Positions 1 to 8,528 of a stretch of DNA of 64,000 nt are shown here, piece after piece. The notes below the pieces were generated by a model. It saw only the letters and a program-made list of their open reading frames with translations, was not told the DNA's origin and ran no database searches. This stretch comes from Protaetiibacter sp. SSC-01 (GTDB lineage: Bacteria > Actinomycetota > Actinomycetes > Actinomycetales > Microbacteriaceae), in the NCBI RefSeq assembly GCF_014483895.1, contig NZ_CP059987.1, positions 1,178,001 through 1,242,000 on the forward strand. The letters are read 5' to 3'. The position numbers were made by a program, and so were the translations under genes. The number at the start of each line of letters is the position of its first letter. The first letter of the stretch is position 1.

Positions 1-1227
1 GCCGTCGTCGTGCACCCGGTCACCCTGTGGTCGGCGTTCGTGCTCGTGCATCTCGTGCTCGGGCTCATCTGCCTCACGCATCCGAGCCTCCCCATGGGAG
101 ACGTCACGATCGTCTACGAGTTCTGGATGCGGCGCGGCGTCGAGGCGGGCCAGTGGGTCGGCATCGACACGGCGTGGGTCTACCCGCTGCTCGCCATCGT
201 GCCGATGCTGCTCTCGGCGGTGTTCGGGTGGACGTTCTTCGCGAGCACGTGGCTCACCCTCGCGCTCGCGGTCGACGCCGCGGCGTTCGCCGTGCTGTTG
301 CACCGCGGCCGCCCCGATCGCGCGACGTCGGGAGTCGCATGGTGGTGGATCGCCTTCCTCGTCGCGGTCGGGCCCATCGCGCTCGGACGCATCGACGTCT
401 TCGCGACCTCGGTCGCGATCATCGGCGTGCTCGTGATCGTCGGGCGCCCGGGACTCGGGGGCGCGCTCCTCACGATCGCCGCGTGGATCAAGGTCTGGCC
501 CGCCGCGCTCGTCGCCGCCGCGGTCATCGCGCTGCGCCAGCGCCTCGTCGTCGTGAGCGCGGCCGCCATCACGACGGCCGTCGTGCTCGTCGTGGGCGTC
601 ATCCTGGGCGGCGGCGTGAGCCTCTTCAGCTTCATCACCGAGCAGACGGGCCGCGGGCTCCAGATCGAGTCGGTGCTCGCGGTGCCGGCCATGTGGGCCG
701 CGTGGGCCGGGGCGGGAACCTCCATCTACTACGACCGCGGCATCCTCACCTACCAGCTGCAGGGGCCGGGAACAGAGCTCGCCGCCGCGCTGTCGACGCC
801 GCTGCTCGTGCTCGCCGTCGGCGCGATCGTCGTGCTCGGCGTCGTCGGCGCCGTGCGCCGCGTGCCGGAGGAGCGGATGCTGCCCCTCCTCGTCCTCGCG
901 CTCACGGTCGCGCTCATCGCGTTCAACAAGGTGGGCTCGCCCCAGTTCGCGGTGTGGCTCGCCGCGCCCATCGTCTTCGGGCTCGTGAGCGCGCGCCTCG
1001 CGGGCGGGCCGTCGTTCCATGTGCCGGCGCTCCTCGCGCTCGCGACCGCGGCGCTCACCCAGGTGGTCTATCCGTACTGGTACGGGAAGCTCCTGGGCCT
1101 CGACGTGGTTGTGCTCATCGCGCTCTCCGCGCGCAACGTCCTCTACCTCGTGCTGTTCGCCTGGTCGATCGCGGCACTCGTCGTCACCATCCGCAACGCC
1201 ATCCGATCGGAGCCCCAGCTCGCGTGA
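1..1227 (+). CDS. GT87-type membrane glycosyltransferase (5' end outside window)
   Basis: Polytopic membrane protein of the DUF2029/GT87 type, which in actinobacteria transfers mannose or other sugars from polyprenyl-phosphate donors to envelope glycolipids outside the cytoplasm. About ten hydrophobic segments are visible. An acidic first extracytoplasmic loop (MGDVTIVYEFW) and the KVWP motif near residue 160 fit the family. The frame is open to base 1, so the true start is probably upstream; GTG at 10 is only the first start codon in view. The stop overlaps the next gene's GTG in GTGA (1224-1227), so the two are translationally coupled. Family assignment is by pattern; acceptor and donor cannot be read from the sequence. 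Confidence 0.7.
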   Translation, partial: AVVVHPVTLWSAFVLVHLVLGLICLTHPSLPMGDVTIVYEFWMRRGVEAGQWVGIDTAWVYPLLAIVPMLLSAVFGWTFFASTWLTLALAVDAAAFAVLLHRGRPDRATSGVAWWWIAFLVAVGPIALGRIDVFATSVAIIGVLVIVGRPGLGGALLTIAAWIKVWPAALVAAAVIALRQRLVVVSAAAITTAVVLVVGVILGGGVSLFSFITEQTGRGLQIESVLAVPAMWAAWAGAGTSIYYDRGILTYQLQGPGTELAAALSTPLLVLAVGAIVVLGVVGAVRRVPEERMLPLLVLALTVALIAFNKVGSPQFAVWLAAPIVFGLVSARLAGGPSFHVPALLALATAALTQVVYPYWYGKLLGLDVVVLIALSARNVLYLVLFAWSIAALVVTIRNAIRSEPQLA

Positions 1228-2489
1228 GCACCTCGTCCCTCACCGCCCCCGTCCCCACGCCCGCTCCCTCGCCGTCGCCGCTCCGCGTCCGCCTCGCACT
1301 GCTCGCGCTCGCGCTCGGCGGGTTCGGCATCGGCGCCACCGAGTTCGTCGCGATGGGGCTGCTGCCGCAGATCGCGCGCGACCTGCTGCCGGCCGCGTGG
1401 GCGGCATCGTCCGACGACGCGATCGCGCAGTCGGGCACGATGATCGCGGCTTACGCGCTCGGCGTCGTCGTCGGGGCCCCCACGATCGCGGTGTTCGCGG
1501 CCCGGCTGCCGCGCCGCCGCATCCTGCTGGGGCTCGCGATCGCCTTCACGGTCGGCACCGCGGCATCCGCTCTCGCGCCCACCTTCGAGCTCGTCGTGCT
1601 CTTCCGCTTCCTCGCGGCGCTGCCGCACGGCGCGTACTTCGGCATCGCGGCGCTCGTCGCGGCGTCGCTCATGGGACCGGGCAAGCGCGGCCAGGGCGTC
1701 GCGCTCGTGCTGTCGGGCCTCACGGTCGCGAACGTCGTGGGTGTGCCGCTCATCACCTTCCTCGGCCAGCAGGCCGGATGGCGCGTCGCCTACCTCGCGG
1801 TCGCCGGGATCTTCGCGCTCGCGGTCGTCGCGATCGCCGTCACGGTGCCGTGGCAGCCTGGCGACCCCGCGGCGACGGCGCGGCGCGAGCTCGGCGCGTT
1901 CCGCCGTCCCGCGGTGTGGTTCGCGCTCCTCACCGGTTCGATCGGCTTCACGGGCTTCTTCGCGGTGTACAGCTACGTCGCGCCGCTGACGACCGAGGTC
2001 ACGGGCCTTCCGGAGACATGGGTGCCGTTCGCACTCGTGACCCTCGGCCTCGGCATGACGGTCGGCAATCTCGCGGGCGGATGGGCGGCCGACCGCGGCG
2101 TCCTGCGCGCACTCTTCCTGTGCTTCGGCGTGTTCGCCGTCGCGCTCCTCGGCCTCGCGCTCACGGCGCAGACGCTCGTCGGGCTCTTCGCGTTCCTGTT
2201 CGGCGTCGGGGCGGCGGCGGCCGCGCTCTCGCCCGCGATCCAGACGCGGCTCATGGACGTCGCGGGCGACAGCCAGACGCTCGCCGCGGCCGTCAACCAC
2301 TCGGCGCTCAACATCGGCAACGCGCTCGGCGCAGCCCTCGGCGGGGCCGTCATCGCGGCGGGCTGGGGCTACGTCGCGCCGACGTGGCTCGGCCTCGCGA
2401 TGTGCGCACCCGGCGTGCTCCTGGCCCTCGCTGGAACGTGGGTGACCGCATCCGCCGCTCGCCGCGCAGCGGGAGCCACGACCGCGTAG
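1224..2489 (+). CDS. MFS transporter, DHA1 (AraJ-like) family
   Basis: Predicted 421-residue proton-coupled efflux permease of the inner membrane with twelve hydrophobic segments. The first helix carries the GATEFVAMGLLPQIA pattern typical of DHA1 drug or sugar efflux proteins. The start is GTG at 1224, overlapping the stop of the glycosyltransferase gene. The same frame is open far upstream, but that stretch is Arg-rich shadow of the first gene and not part of the protein. The N-terminal 20 residues are Pro/Ser/Thr-rich and cytoplasmic. Substrate unknown. Confidence 0.82.
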   Translation: MSTSSLTAPVPTPAPSPSPLRVRLALLALALGGFGIGATEFVAMGLLPQIARDLLPAAWAASSDDAIAQSGTMIAAYALGVVVGAPTIAVFAARLPRRRILLGLAIAFTVGTAASALAPTFELVVLFRFLAALPHGAYFGIAALVAASLMGPGKRGQGVALVLSGLTVANVVGVPLITFLGQQAGWRVAYLAVAGIFALAVVAIAVTVPWQPGDPAATARRELGAFRRPAVWFALLTGSIGFTGFFAVYSYVAPLTTEVTGLPETWVPFALVTLGLGMTVGNLAGGWAADRGVLRALFLCFGVFAVALLGLALTAQTLVGLFAFLFGVGAAAAALSPAIQTRLMDVAGDSQTLAAAVNHSALNIGNALGAALGGAVIAAGWGYVAPTWLGLAMCAPGVLLALAGTWVTASAARRAAGATTA

Positions 2490-2508
2490 CGGGAGGCGTT
2501 TCTCCCGC
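2489..2508. terminator. short hairpin between convergent genes
   Basis: Arms GCGGGAG and CTCCCGC (7 bp) around a 6-base loop, beginning at the last base of the MFS stop codon. It lies between the convergent MFS and response-regulator genes and could serve both directions. There is no T-run, as is common in this GC range. Confidence 0.45.
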
Positions 2509-2544
2509 CGTCGTGTCGCGGCTCCAGCCGCGCCACGGGACCGA

Positions 2545-3207
2545 TCAGAAGGTGCCGGTGGGGGCGTCCTGGATGAGGATGCCGTCCTGGATGGCGCGGC
2601 GACGCAGGGCGACCTTCGTGCCCACGTCGATGCCGGCCACGCGGTACTTCTCGCGGATGCGCTTGAGGTAGCTCTTCGCGGTCTCCTCGGAGATGCCGAG
2701 CTGGAAGGCGACCGACTTGACTGGCTCGCCGCCGCCGTAGAGCGCCATGACGCGGCGCTCCTGTGCCGAGAGCTTCGGGGCGCCCCCGATGTCGCTCGCG
2801 TTGATCGCGAGGTCGAGCTCGGCGGAGATGAAGCTCTCGCCCTGCGCGGCGGCGCGGATCGCCTCGACGATCATCGCGGCATCCTCGCTCTTGACGAGGT
2901 AGCCGAGCGCGCCCGCGGCGAGGGCCTCCCGCACGACGTTCGGCTCGGAGTACGTGCTCATGAGCACGACGCGCACGCCCGTCGACTTGAGGGCCGAGAT
3001 CTTGACGGCGACCGGGATGTTGTCCTTGAGATCGAGGTCGAGCAGCACGACGTCGACGGGGAAGGCCGGGTGCGTGAGCAGCTCGGGCCACGTTGCGAGC
3101 TCGGCGACGACGTCGATCTCATCCGACGCGCTGCGGATCCAGTTCGCGAGACCGCTCAGGATCATGCGGTGGTCGTCGACCACGGCGAGTCGGATCGGGG
3201 CGGCCAT
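2545..3207 (-). CDS. NarL/FixJ-type response regulator
   Basis: A 220-residue two-domain DNA-binding regulator. The receiver domain spans about residues 5-120, with the acidic pair D11/D12, phospho-acceptor D57 (VVLLDLDL), S84 and K106. A LuxR-type helix-turn-helix spans about 146-205 (LSAQERRVMALY, then ISEETAKSYLKRIREKY). It is the last of three minus-strand genes, after a sensor kinase (4493-5677) and a kinase-like membrane protein (3237-4496), so it is the likely output of that system. The ATG at 3207 is preceded by GGAG. Target genes are not evident. Confidence 0.92.
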   Translation of the reverse strand: MAAPIRLAVVDDHRMILSGLANWIRSASDEIDVVAELATWPELLTHPAFPVDVVLLDLDLKDNIPVAVKISALKSTGVRVVLMSTYSEPNVVREALAAGALGYLVKSEDAAMIVEAIRAAAQGESFISAELDLAINASDIGGAPKLSAQERRVMALYGGGEPVKSVAFQLGISEETAKSYLKRIREKYRVAGIDVGTKVALRRRAIQDGILIQDAPTGTF

Positions 3208-3236
3208 TCGGTCTCCTTCGGAGGTACGGGGGGGGT

Positions 3237-4496
3237 TCAGACGTCGGCGGGGTTGTCTACCGCCGCCTCGATATCGACGCGGAGGCTTCCACCCTCGGTG
3301 GAGTCAGAGTATCGCCCGACTCGACCGAGAGCGGCCCAGATCGAGGGATCGACGCGATTCCGCCGGATGCCGGAGCTCGTGATCGTGATCGGCACGATGA
3401 TCTTGTGGTCGGTTCGGGGCGTGCCCGTGGGGGCGAGCGGTCCGAGCTGGATCGTGATGCTGCGGTTGAGCGCGGCCTTCTTGCGCGTGTCGCTTACGAG
3501 CATCCACGCCGCCGACAGGAGGCCGTCGCGCTGCGGGGCGTCGAGCAGCCCCGCGAGGGCGGACTTGTCGACGAGCGTCACGGAGCGGCCGAGCAGCTCC
3601 GACTCGCTCACGGCGTGATAGAGCCAGGTCTCGCGTCGGCCCTCGATGAGGTGCAGCCGCAGCTCGGTCGCGAGGGATGCCGCGAGCGAGGCCGTCTTCG
3701 GCGTGAGGGGGAGGGCGGTCTTCTTGGTCGCGATCGAGTCGAGGAGGCGTTCGGCGGCGAGGTCGAGGCGCGCGAGCTCCTCGGAGGCGAGCATGCCGAC
3801 CGCGTAGCGCGGAGCCGAGACGTTGCTCTGCACGAGCACGCGGTCGAGCTCGAGCTGCACCATGCGGCGGTAGCCCTGCACGACGGTGACGCCGATGACG
3901 GCGGGCAGCACGGCGAACGCGATGGCGGCGAGCTGGGGCGCGAGGTGGTCGGCGTCGAACGGGGTACCCGGCGGCGTGTTGATGAAGATCGCGACCGCGA
4001 GCCCGAGCCCGAGGGTCCCAGCGGCGATGAGCAGCTCCGCGGCCCCGCGTTGCGTGACGACGAGCAGAAGCGCGGCGCCCGCGGCCGTCGCGGCGGTGAG
4101 CGTGCGCCCGAGGTCATGGAGGTCCCAGACGGCGATGACGTCGAGCACGACGGTCGCCGCGATGCCCGTGAGCACGAGCGCGAACGTCCAGGTCGGCATC
4201 GTGTCACCGCCGACGCGGGAGGCGATCGCCGTGCCCGCGATGACGAGGATGAGCACGCCCCACGCGGATGCGGCCGCCCCCGGCACGGGGTAGCGGTCCC
4301 AGAGCGCGACGAACCAGCTGAGGCCGTACACGGCCCGCAGCACGACGAGCACGTCGGCGCCGAGGGCGAGGAACGAGGATCCGAGGCTCGGACGGGCGCC
4401 CGCGCGGCCGAGGCGCTTGGCGGTCTTCGAGACCGCGCGCGCGGCGTTGCCGACGACGATGCCGAGGGTGTTCTCCTCGGGGATGCCGGCGGTCAT
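3237..4496 (-). CDS. membrane protein with kinase-like C-terminal half
   Basis: A 419-residue protein coded between a histidine kinase and its response regulator. It starts at ATG 4496, overlapping the kinase stop in ATGA. Residues about 35-195 hold roughly six hydrophobic segments. The soluble C-terminal half (about 215-419) has a helical stretch resembling a dimerisation region, but I see no phosphorylatable histidine in a DHP or HDTVL context and no N, G1 or G2 box, so it is unlikely to be an active kinase. The layout matches sensor-kinase architecture, so I infer a degenerate paralogue acting as co-sensor or scaffold. The name is descriptive only. Confidence 0.75.
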   Translation of the reverse strand: MTAGIPEENTLGIVVGNAARAVSKTAKRLGRAGARPSLGSSFLALGADVLVVLRAVYGLSWFVALWDRYPVPGAAASAWGVLILVIAGTAIASRVGGDTMPTWTFALVLTGIAATVVLDVIAVWDLHDLGRTLTAATAAGAALLLVVTQRGAAELLIAAGTLGLGLAVAIFINTPPGTPFDADHLAPQLAAIAFAVLPAVIGVTVVQGYRRMVQLELDRVLVQSNVSAPRYAVGMLASEELARLDLAAERLLDSIATKKTALPLTPKTASLAASLATELRLHLIEGRRETWLYHAVSESELLGRSVTLVDKSALAGLLDAPQRDGLLSAAWMLVSDTRKKAALNRSITIQLGPLAPTGTPRTDHKIIVPITITSSGIRRNRVDPSIWAALGRVGRYSDSTEGGSLRVDIEAAVDNPADV

Positions 4497-5677
4497 CGGG
4501 GCACCTCCAGCACGACGGTCGTGCCCGCGCCGGGTGAGGAGAACAGGCGCGCGTTCCCGCCCACGTCGCGCAGACGCGCCACGACCGACTCCGCGAAGCC
4601 GAGCTTCGCCTCGTCGATGTCGGCGATGTCGAAGCCGATCCCGGCATCCGTCACCATCGCGCGCACGGTGGTCTCGTCGTCGGTGATCGTCACGTGCGCC
4701 TCGGTGACGCCCGAGTGCCGCCGCACATTCTCGAGGCACTCGGCGAGGGCGAGCAGGAAGGCGTCGAGCACCTCGCTCGGCAGCAGCACCTGGCCTGTGC
4801 CGTGCCAGCTGACCGTGAGCCCCATCCGTCCGAAGCGCTGCTTGACCGACTCGAGGGTGCGGCCGAGCACGGGCTCGGGCTCGCCGCCCGACTCGAGCTG
4901 GTAGCTGCCGGAGGCCTGCGGCGTCGGGGTGGAGCCGAGGCGAAGCTGGCGCAGGAGGCGCGCGTCCTCGGCGGCCTGCTCGCGGAGCGCCTGCGGCGTG
5001 ACCCCGACGCCCGAGTGGGCCAGCAGCGTGAGCGTCGCGAGGACCGTGTCGTGCAGGAGGCGCGCCGACTGACGGCGCTGCGCCTCGAGCTCGCTCGCCT
5101 GCCGCTCGGCGCGGTGCGCGCGGCCGATGCTCGCGATGCGCTTGCTCACCTGCGGCACACCCGCGGTCACCCAGAGACCGATGCCCGCGGCGAGGATCCA
5201 GCCGAGCAGAAGGAGCCCCGCGGTGCGCAGCGAGGCCTGCGACTCGGGCGTCACGAGCAGGAGCGTCGCACCCGCGACGCCGAGGAACGCGACGCCGAGG
5301 CCGATGACGCGCCAGACGGTGCCGGTGAGCACGATCGCGACCGATGCGAGCGACCCCGACACGAGCAGCTGCATGGCCGTCATGCCGCCCTCGCCGAGGG
5401 CGTGCGAGCCGAATCCCGTCGCGGCGGCCACGATGCCGAGGCCCGCCGCGAGGGCGAGCACGGCCCACGCGGGGTTGCGGCTCACGCCGACGACGAATTG
5501 GGCGCCCGCGAGCACGAGGTAGAGCACGCCGCCGATCACGAGGGCCGTCGTCGTGGGGGCCGCGCCCGGCAGGACGAAGCACAGGGCGGAGGCGAGCGTG
5601 AAGCCGAGACCGTACACGCGCGCGCCGCGCTGCAGTACGCGGTCGCGTTCCTTGGCGATCAGATCCATCGGGCACAC
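4493..5677 (-). CDS. sensor histidine kinase (HisKA_3-like)
   Basis: A 394-residue membrane kinase expected to phosphorylate the NarL-type regulator coded two genes downstream. Six hydrophobic segments occupy about residues 20-172 with short loops, so it probably senses a membrane or intracellular cue. The phospho-acceptor is probably H209 in RLLHDTVLATL, as in NarX/DesK-type kinases. The ATPase domain shows an N-box (ECLENVRRHSG, 313-323), G1 (DAGIGFD, 344-350) and G2 (GAGTT, 383-387). GTG 5677 and ATG 5668 are both possible starts; neither has a strong ribosome-binding site. Confidence 0.88.
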   Translation of the reverse strand: MCPMDLIAKERDRVLQRGARVYGLGFTLASALCFVLPGAAPTTTALVIGGVLYLVLAGAQFVVGVSRNPAWAVLALAAGLGIVAAATGFGSHALGEGGMTAMQLLVSGSLASVAIVLTGTVWRVIGLGVAFLGVAGATLLLVTPESQASLRTAGLLLLGWILAAGIGLWVTAGVPQVSKRIASIGRAHRAERQASELEAQRRQSARLLHDTVLATLTLLAHSGVGVTPQALREQAAEDARLLRQLRLGSTPTPQASGSYQLESGGEPEPVLGRTLESVKQRFGRMGLTVSWHGTGQVLLPSEVLDAFLLALAECLENVRRHSGVTEAHVTITDDETTVRAMVTDAGIGFDIADIDEAKLGFAESVVARLRDVGGNARLFSSPGAGTTVVLEVPR

Positions 5678-5768
5678 ACCACCGGTTCGGGCGACCGGGG
5701 CCTCCTTGGCACCATCGTGGCAGATCGCGGCACCCGAATGGGGGGAGGACGGGGCCGCGTGTCTCCGC

Positions 5769-6974
5769 TCAGGCCTCGAGGAGGCGCGCGAGCTCGGCGC
5801 CCACGAGGGCGTCCTCGATGAGGAACGCGTCGTGGCCGAACGGCGAGGAGATGACGACGGGTTCGGGGCCGCTCAGGCTGTTCGGCAGGTGGCGCGCGAT
5901 GACGCGCTGGCCAGGCACGGGGAAGAGGCGGTCGCTGTCGATGCCGAGCACGAGGCCGAGGCCCGTCGCGCGACCGAGCGCCGCGGCGACACCCTCGCGG
6001 TCGCGGCCGATGTCGTGAGAGTTCATCGCGTCGACGAGCACGAGGTAGCTGTTCGCGTCGAAGCGGCGCGTGAACTTGTTGCCGTGGAAGTCGAGGTAGC
6101 TCTCGACGGCGAACCGGCCGCCGCCGCCCATGGGGTTGATGCCGCTCTGCCAGCTGCGCGCGAAGCGGTCGTCGAGCTCAGTGGGGGAGCGGTAGTTGAG
6201 CAGCGCCATGCGGCGCGCGAGCGCGAGGCCACGGTGGGGCCCCTCGCCGTCCTCGGCGTTGTAGTAGTCGCCGCCCGCGTATGCGGGGTCCATGCGGATC
6301 GCCTCGCTCTGCACCGAGTTGAGCGCGATCTGGTCGGCCGACGAGGTCGGGGGCGCCGCGAGCACAGCGAACTTCTCGACGCGGTCGGGGTGGCTCACGG
6401 CCCACTCGAGCGACTGCATGCCGCCCATCGAGCCGCCGATGACGACCGCCCAGCGCCGGATGCCGAGGGCGTCGCTCAGGAGCCGCTGCGCCTCCACCTG
6501 GTCGCGGATCGTGAGGTACGGGAATCGGGCGCCCCACTCGACCCCGTCGGGGGCGACGGATGCGGGCCCCGTCGAGCCCTGGCATCCGCCGAGCATGTTG
6601 GGGGCCACGATGAACCAGCGCTCGGGGTCGAGCACCTTGCCGGGGCCCACGAGACCCGACCACCAGCCGGCCGTCGGATGGCCGGGGGAGGCCGGGCCCG
6701 TGACGTGGCTGTCGCCGGTGAGCGCGTGCAGCACGAGCACGGCGTTGTCGCCCGCCTCGTTGAGCCGTCCCCACGTCTCGTAGGCGATCGTGACGTGCGG
6801 GAGGCTGCCGCCGCGCTCGAACTCCATGGGGCCGAGGGGCTGGAAGATGCGCTCGCCCGGGTCGTCGCCGATGCGCCACGCCCCGGATGCCGGGGGCTTC
6901 GCCGAGATCGCCCGGCGGTTGGACTCGGTGACGAACGCCGACGGTACGGCGTCCTCGGGTGTCTGCCAGTCCAT
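5769..6974 (-). CDS. metX: homoserine O-acetyltransferase
   Basis: A 401-residue alpha/beta-hydrolase-fold enzyme transferring acetyl from acetyl-CoA to homoserine, the committed step of methionine synthesis, in the cytoplasm. The nucleophile is S182 in the GGSMGG elbow. The acid and base are probably D348 (GIDSDRLFP) and H381 (PFGHDAF). The family's NMLGGCQGSTGP motif is present at about 126-137. It lies downstream of metY on the same strand, with a strong hairpin in the 116-base gap. Length is normal. Acetyl rather than succinyl donor is inferred from the actinobacterial MetX family. Confidence 0.95.
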   Translation of the reverse strand: MDWQTPEDAVPSAFVTESNRRAISAKPPASGAWRIGDDPGERIFQPLGPMEFERGGSLPHVTIAYETWGRLNEAGDNAVLVLHALTGDSHVTGPASPGHPTAGWWSGLVGPGKVLDPERWFIVAPNMLGGCQGSTGPASVAPDGVEWGARFPYLTIRDQVEAQRLLSDALGIRRWAVVIGGSMGGMQSLEWAVSHPDRVEKFAVLAAPPTSSADQIALNSVQSEAIRMDPAYAGGDYYNAEDGEGPHRGLALARRMALLNYRSPTELDDRFARSWQSGINPMGGGGRFAVESYLDFHGNKFTRRFDANSYLVLVDAMNSHDIGRDREGVAAALGRATGLGLVLGIDSDRLFPVPGQRVIARHLPNSLSGPEPVVISSPFGHDAFLIEDALVGAELARLLEA

Positions 6975-7042
6975 CCCGCCATTCTCTCGGGTGCGCGGGA
7001 CGTGTTACGCCACATCCGGCCTGTCGGGGCGTGGGCGCAGCC

Positions 7043-7074
7043 GAGGGGCCGGGCGCTCGCGCGCCCGGCCCCTC
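7043..7074. terminator. 14-bp perfect hairpin between metY and metX
   Basis: Arms GAGGGGCCGGGCGC (7043-7056) and its exact complement (7061-7074) flank a TCGC loop. It begins 16 bases after the metY stop and 68 bases before the metX start. No T-run follows, so it may be a partial terminator, a processing site or an mRNA 3'-end stabiliser separating expression of the two genes. Confidence 0.6.
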
Positions 7075-7090
7075 GACGCAGTGCGGCGGA

Positions 7091-8407
7091 TTATCGCCGC
7101 GCGGATTCAGCGCTGGCGCGGCGCGCGGCGTCGAAGCCTGCCTGCAGGTCGGCCTTGAGGTCGTCGACGTTCTCGAGGCCCACCGAGAGGCGCACGAGGC
7201 CGGGCGTGACGCCCGTCGTGAGCTGCTGCTCGGGGGTGAGCTGCGAGTGCGTCGTCGACGCCGGGTGGATGATGAGGCTGCGCACGTCGCCGATGTTGGC
7301 GAGGTGGCTGAAGAGGCTCACGTTCTCGACGAGCGCGCGGCCGGCGTCGACGCCGCCCTTGAGCTCGAACGACAGCACCGCTCCGACGCCGCGCGGGGCG
7401 TACTTGTTGGCGGCCGCGTACCACGGGCTCGACGGGAGGCCGGCGTAGTTGACCGAGGCGACATCCGGGTGCTGCTCGAGCCACTCGGCGATCTCCTGCG
7501 TGTTCTGCACGTGGCGCTCGATGCGCAGCGAGAGCGTCTCGACGCCCTGGATGAGGCTGAACGCGCTGTCGGGCGAGAGGGCCGCGCCGGTGTCGCGCAG
7601 GAGCGTCACGCGCGCCTTGATGACGTAGGCGATGCCGTCGCCGAGCACGCCCGTGTAGCTCGCACCGTGGTACGAGGGGTCGGGCTCGGTGAGGCCGGGG
7701 AACTTGTCGACGTGCTGCGACCAGGGGAACTTGCCGCCGTCGACGATGAGACCCGCGATGACGGTGCCGTGACCGCCGAGGAACTTCGTCGCCGAGTGCA
7801 CGACGATGTCGGCGCCGTGCTCGAACGGGCGGATGAGGTACGGCGTCGCGATCGTGTTGTCGACGATGAGCGGCAGGTCGTTCTCGTGCGCGATGCCCGA
7901 GACGAGCTCGATGTCGAGCACGTTGATGCGCGGGTTGCCGATGGTCTCCGCAAAGAACGCCTTCGTGTTGGGGCGCACGGCTGCGCGCCACTCGTCGGCG
8001 TCGTCCTGGTTCTCGACGAAGGTGACCTCGATGCCGAGCTTCGCGAGCGTGTACTTGAAGAGGTTGTAGGTGCCGCCGTAGATGGAGCTCGACGAGACGA
8101 TGTGGTCGCCGGCGCTCGCGATGTTGAGGATGGCGTAGGTGATCGAGCTCGACCCGGATGCCGTGGCGAGCGCCGCGGTGCCGCCCTCGAGCGCCGCGAT
8201 GCGGTCCTCGATGACCGCCTGCGTCGGGTTCATGATGCGGGTGTAGATGTTGCCGAACTCGGCGAGCGCGAAGAGGTTCTTCGCGTGGTCGGCGTTGTTG
8301 AAGACGTACGACGTGGTCTTGTAGATGGGCGTCGCGCGCGCGTTGGTGACCGGGTCCGGCGCCGCGCCGGCGTGGATCTGCAGGGTCTCGAACTTCCAGT
8401 CCGACAT
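7091..8407 (-). CDS. metY: O-acetylhomoserine sulfhydrylase
   Basis: A 438-residue PLP-dependent Cys/Met-metabolism enzyme converting O-acetylhomoserine and sulfide to homocysteine. The PLP lysine is K208 in [11 protein letters not shown]. The N-terminal FETLQIHAG and the [11 protein letters not shown] motif are diagnostic of the MetY branch rather than cystathionine synthases. The start is ATG 8407 with GAGGAGCG upstream; the open frame further upstream is not part of the gene. With metX just downstream it forms the direct sulfhydrylation route, so the acetylated intermediate is probably passed straight to sulfide. Confidence 0.95.
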   Translation of the reverse strand: MSDWKFETLQIHAGAAPDPVTNARATPIYKTTSYVFNNADHAKNLFALAEFGNIYTRIMNPTQAVIEDRIAALEGGTAALATASGSSSITYAILNIASAGDHIVSSSSIYGGTYNLFKYTLAKLGIEVTFVENQDDADEWRAAVRPNTKAFFAETIGNPRINVLDIELVSGIAHENDLPLIVDNTIATPYLIRPFEHGADIVVHSATKFLGGHGTVIAGLIVDGGKFPWSQHVDKFPGLTEPDPSYHGASYTGVLGDGIAYVIKARVTLLRDTGAALSPDSAFSLIQGVETLSLRIERHVQNTQEIAEWLEQHPDVASVNYAGLPSSPWYAAANKYAPRGVGAVLSFELKGGVDAGRALVENVSLFSHLANIGDVRSLIIHPASTTHSQLTPEQQLTTGVTPGLVRLSVGLENVDDLKADLQAGFDAARRASAESARR

Positions 8408-8528
8408 GGTTCGCTCCTCGTTCGGGTCGGCGGGCTCGATGCTCGCCCGCTTGCCGGGAACGTTACGTGCGCCCCGGTCACGCGGCAATTCCCGACGAAA
8501 CGCCGCGTCACATCCGCTCGTCCGGGGG

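Noticed and set aside
27-1223. Open frame fused in front of the MFS transporter
   Set aside because: Its Arg-rich translation is an out-of-frame shadow of the glycosyltransferase gene; the MFS start is GTG 1224.
3093-4904. Very long plus-strand open frame opposite the two-component genes
   Set aside because: Highly charged Arg/Glu repeats with no domain pattern; it is the antisense shadow of high-GC coding sequence.
8408-8528. SAM-type riboswitch upstream of metY
   Set aside because: No conserved riboswitch core could be recognised; only a normal ribosome-binding site is present.
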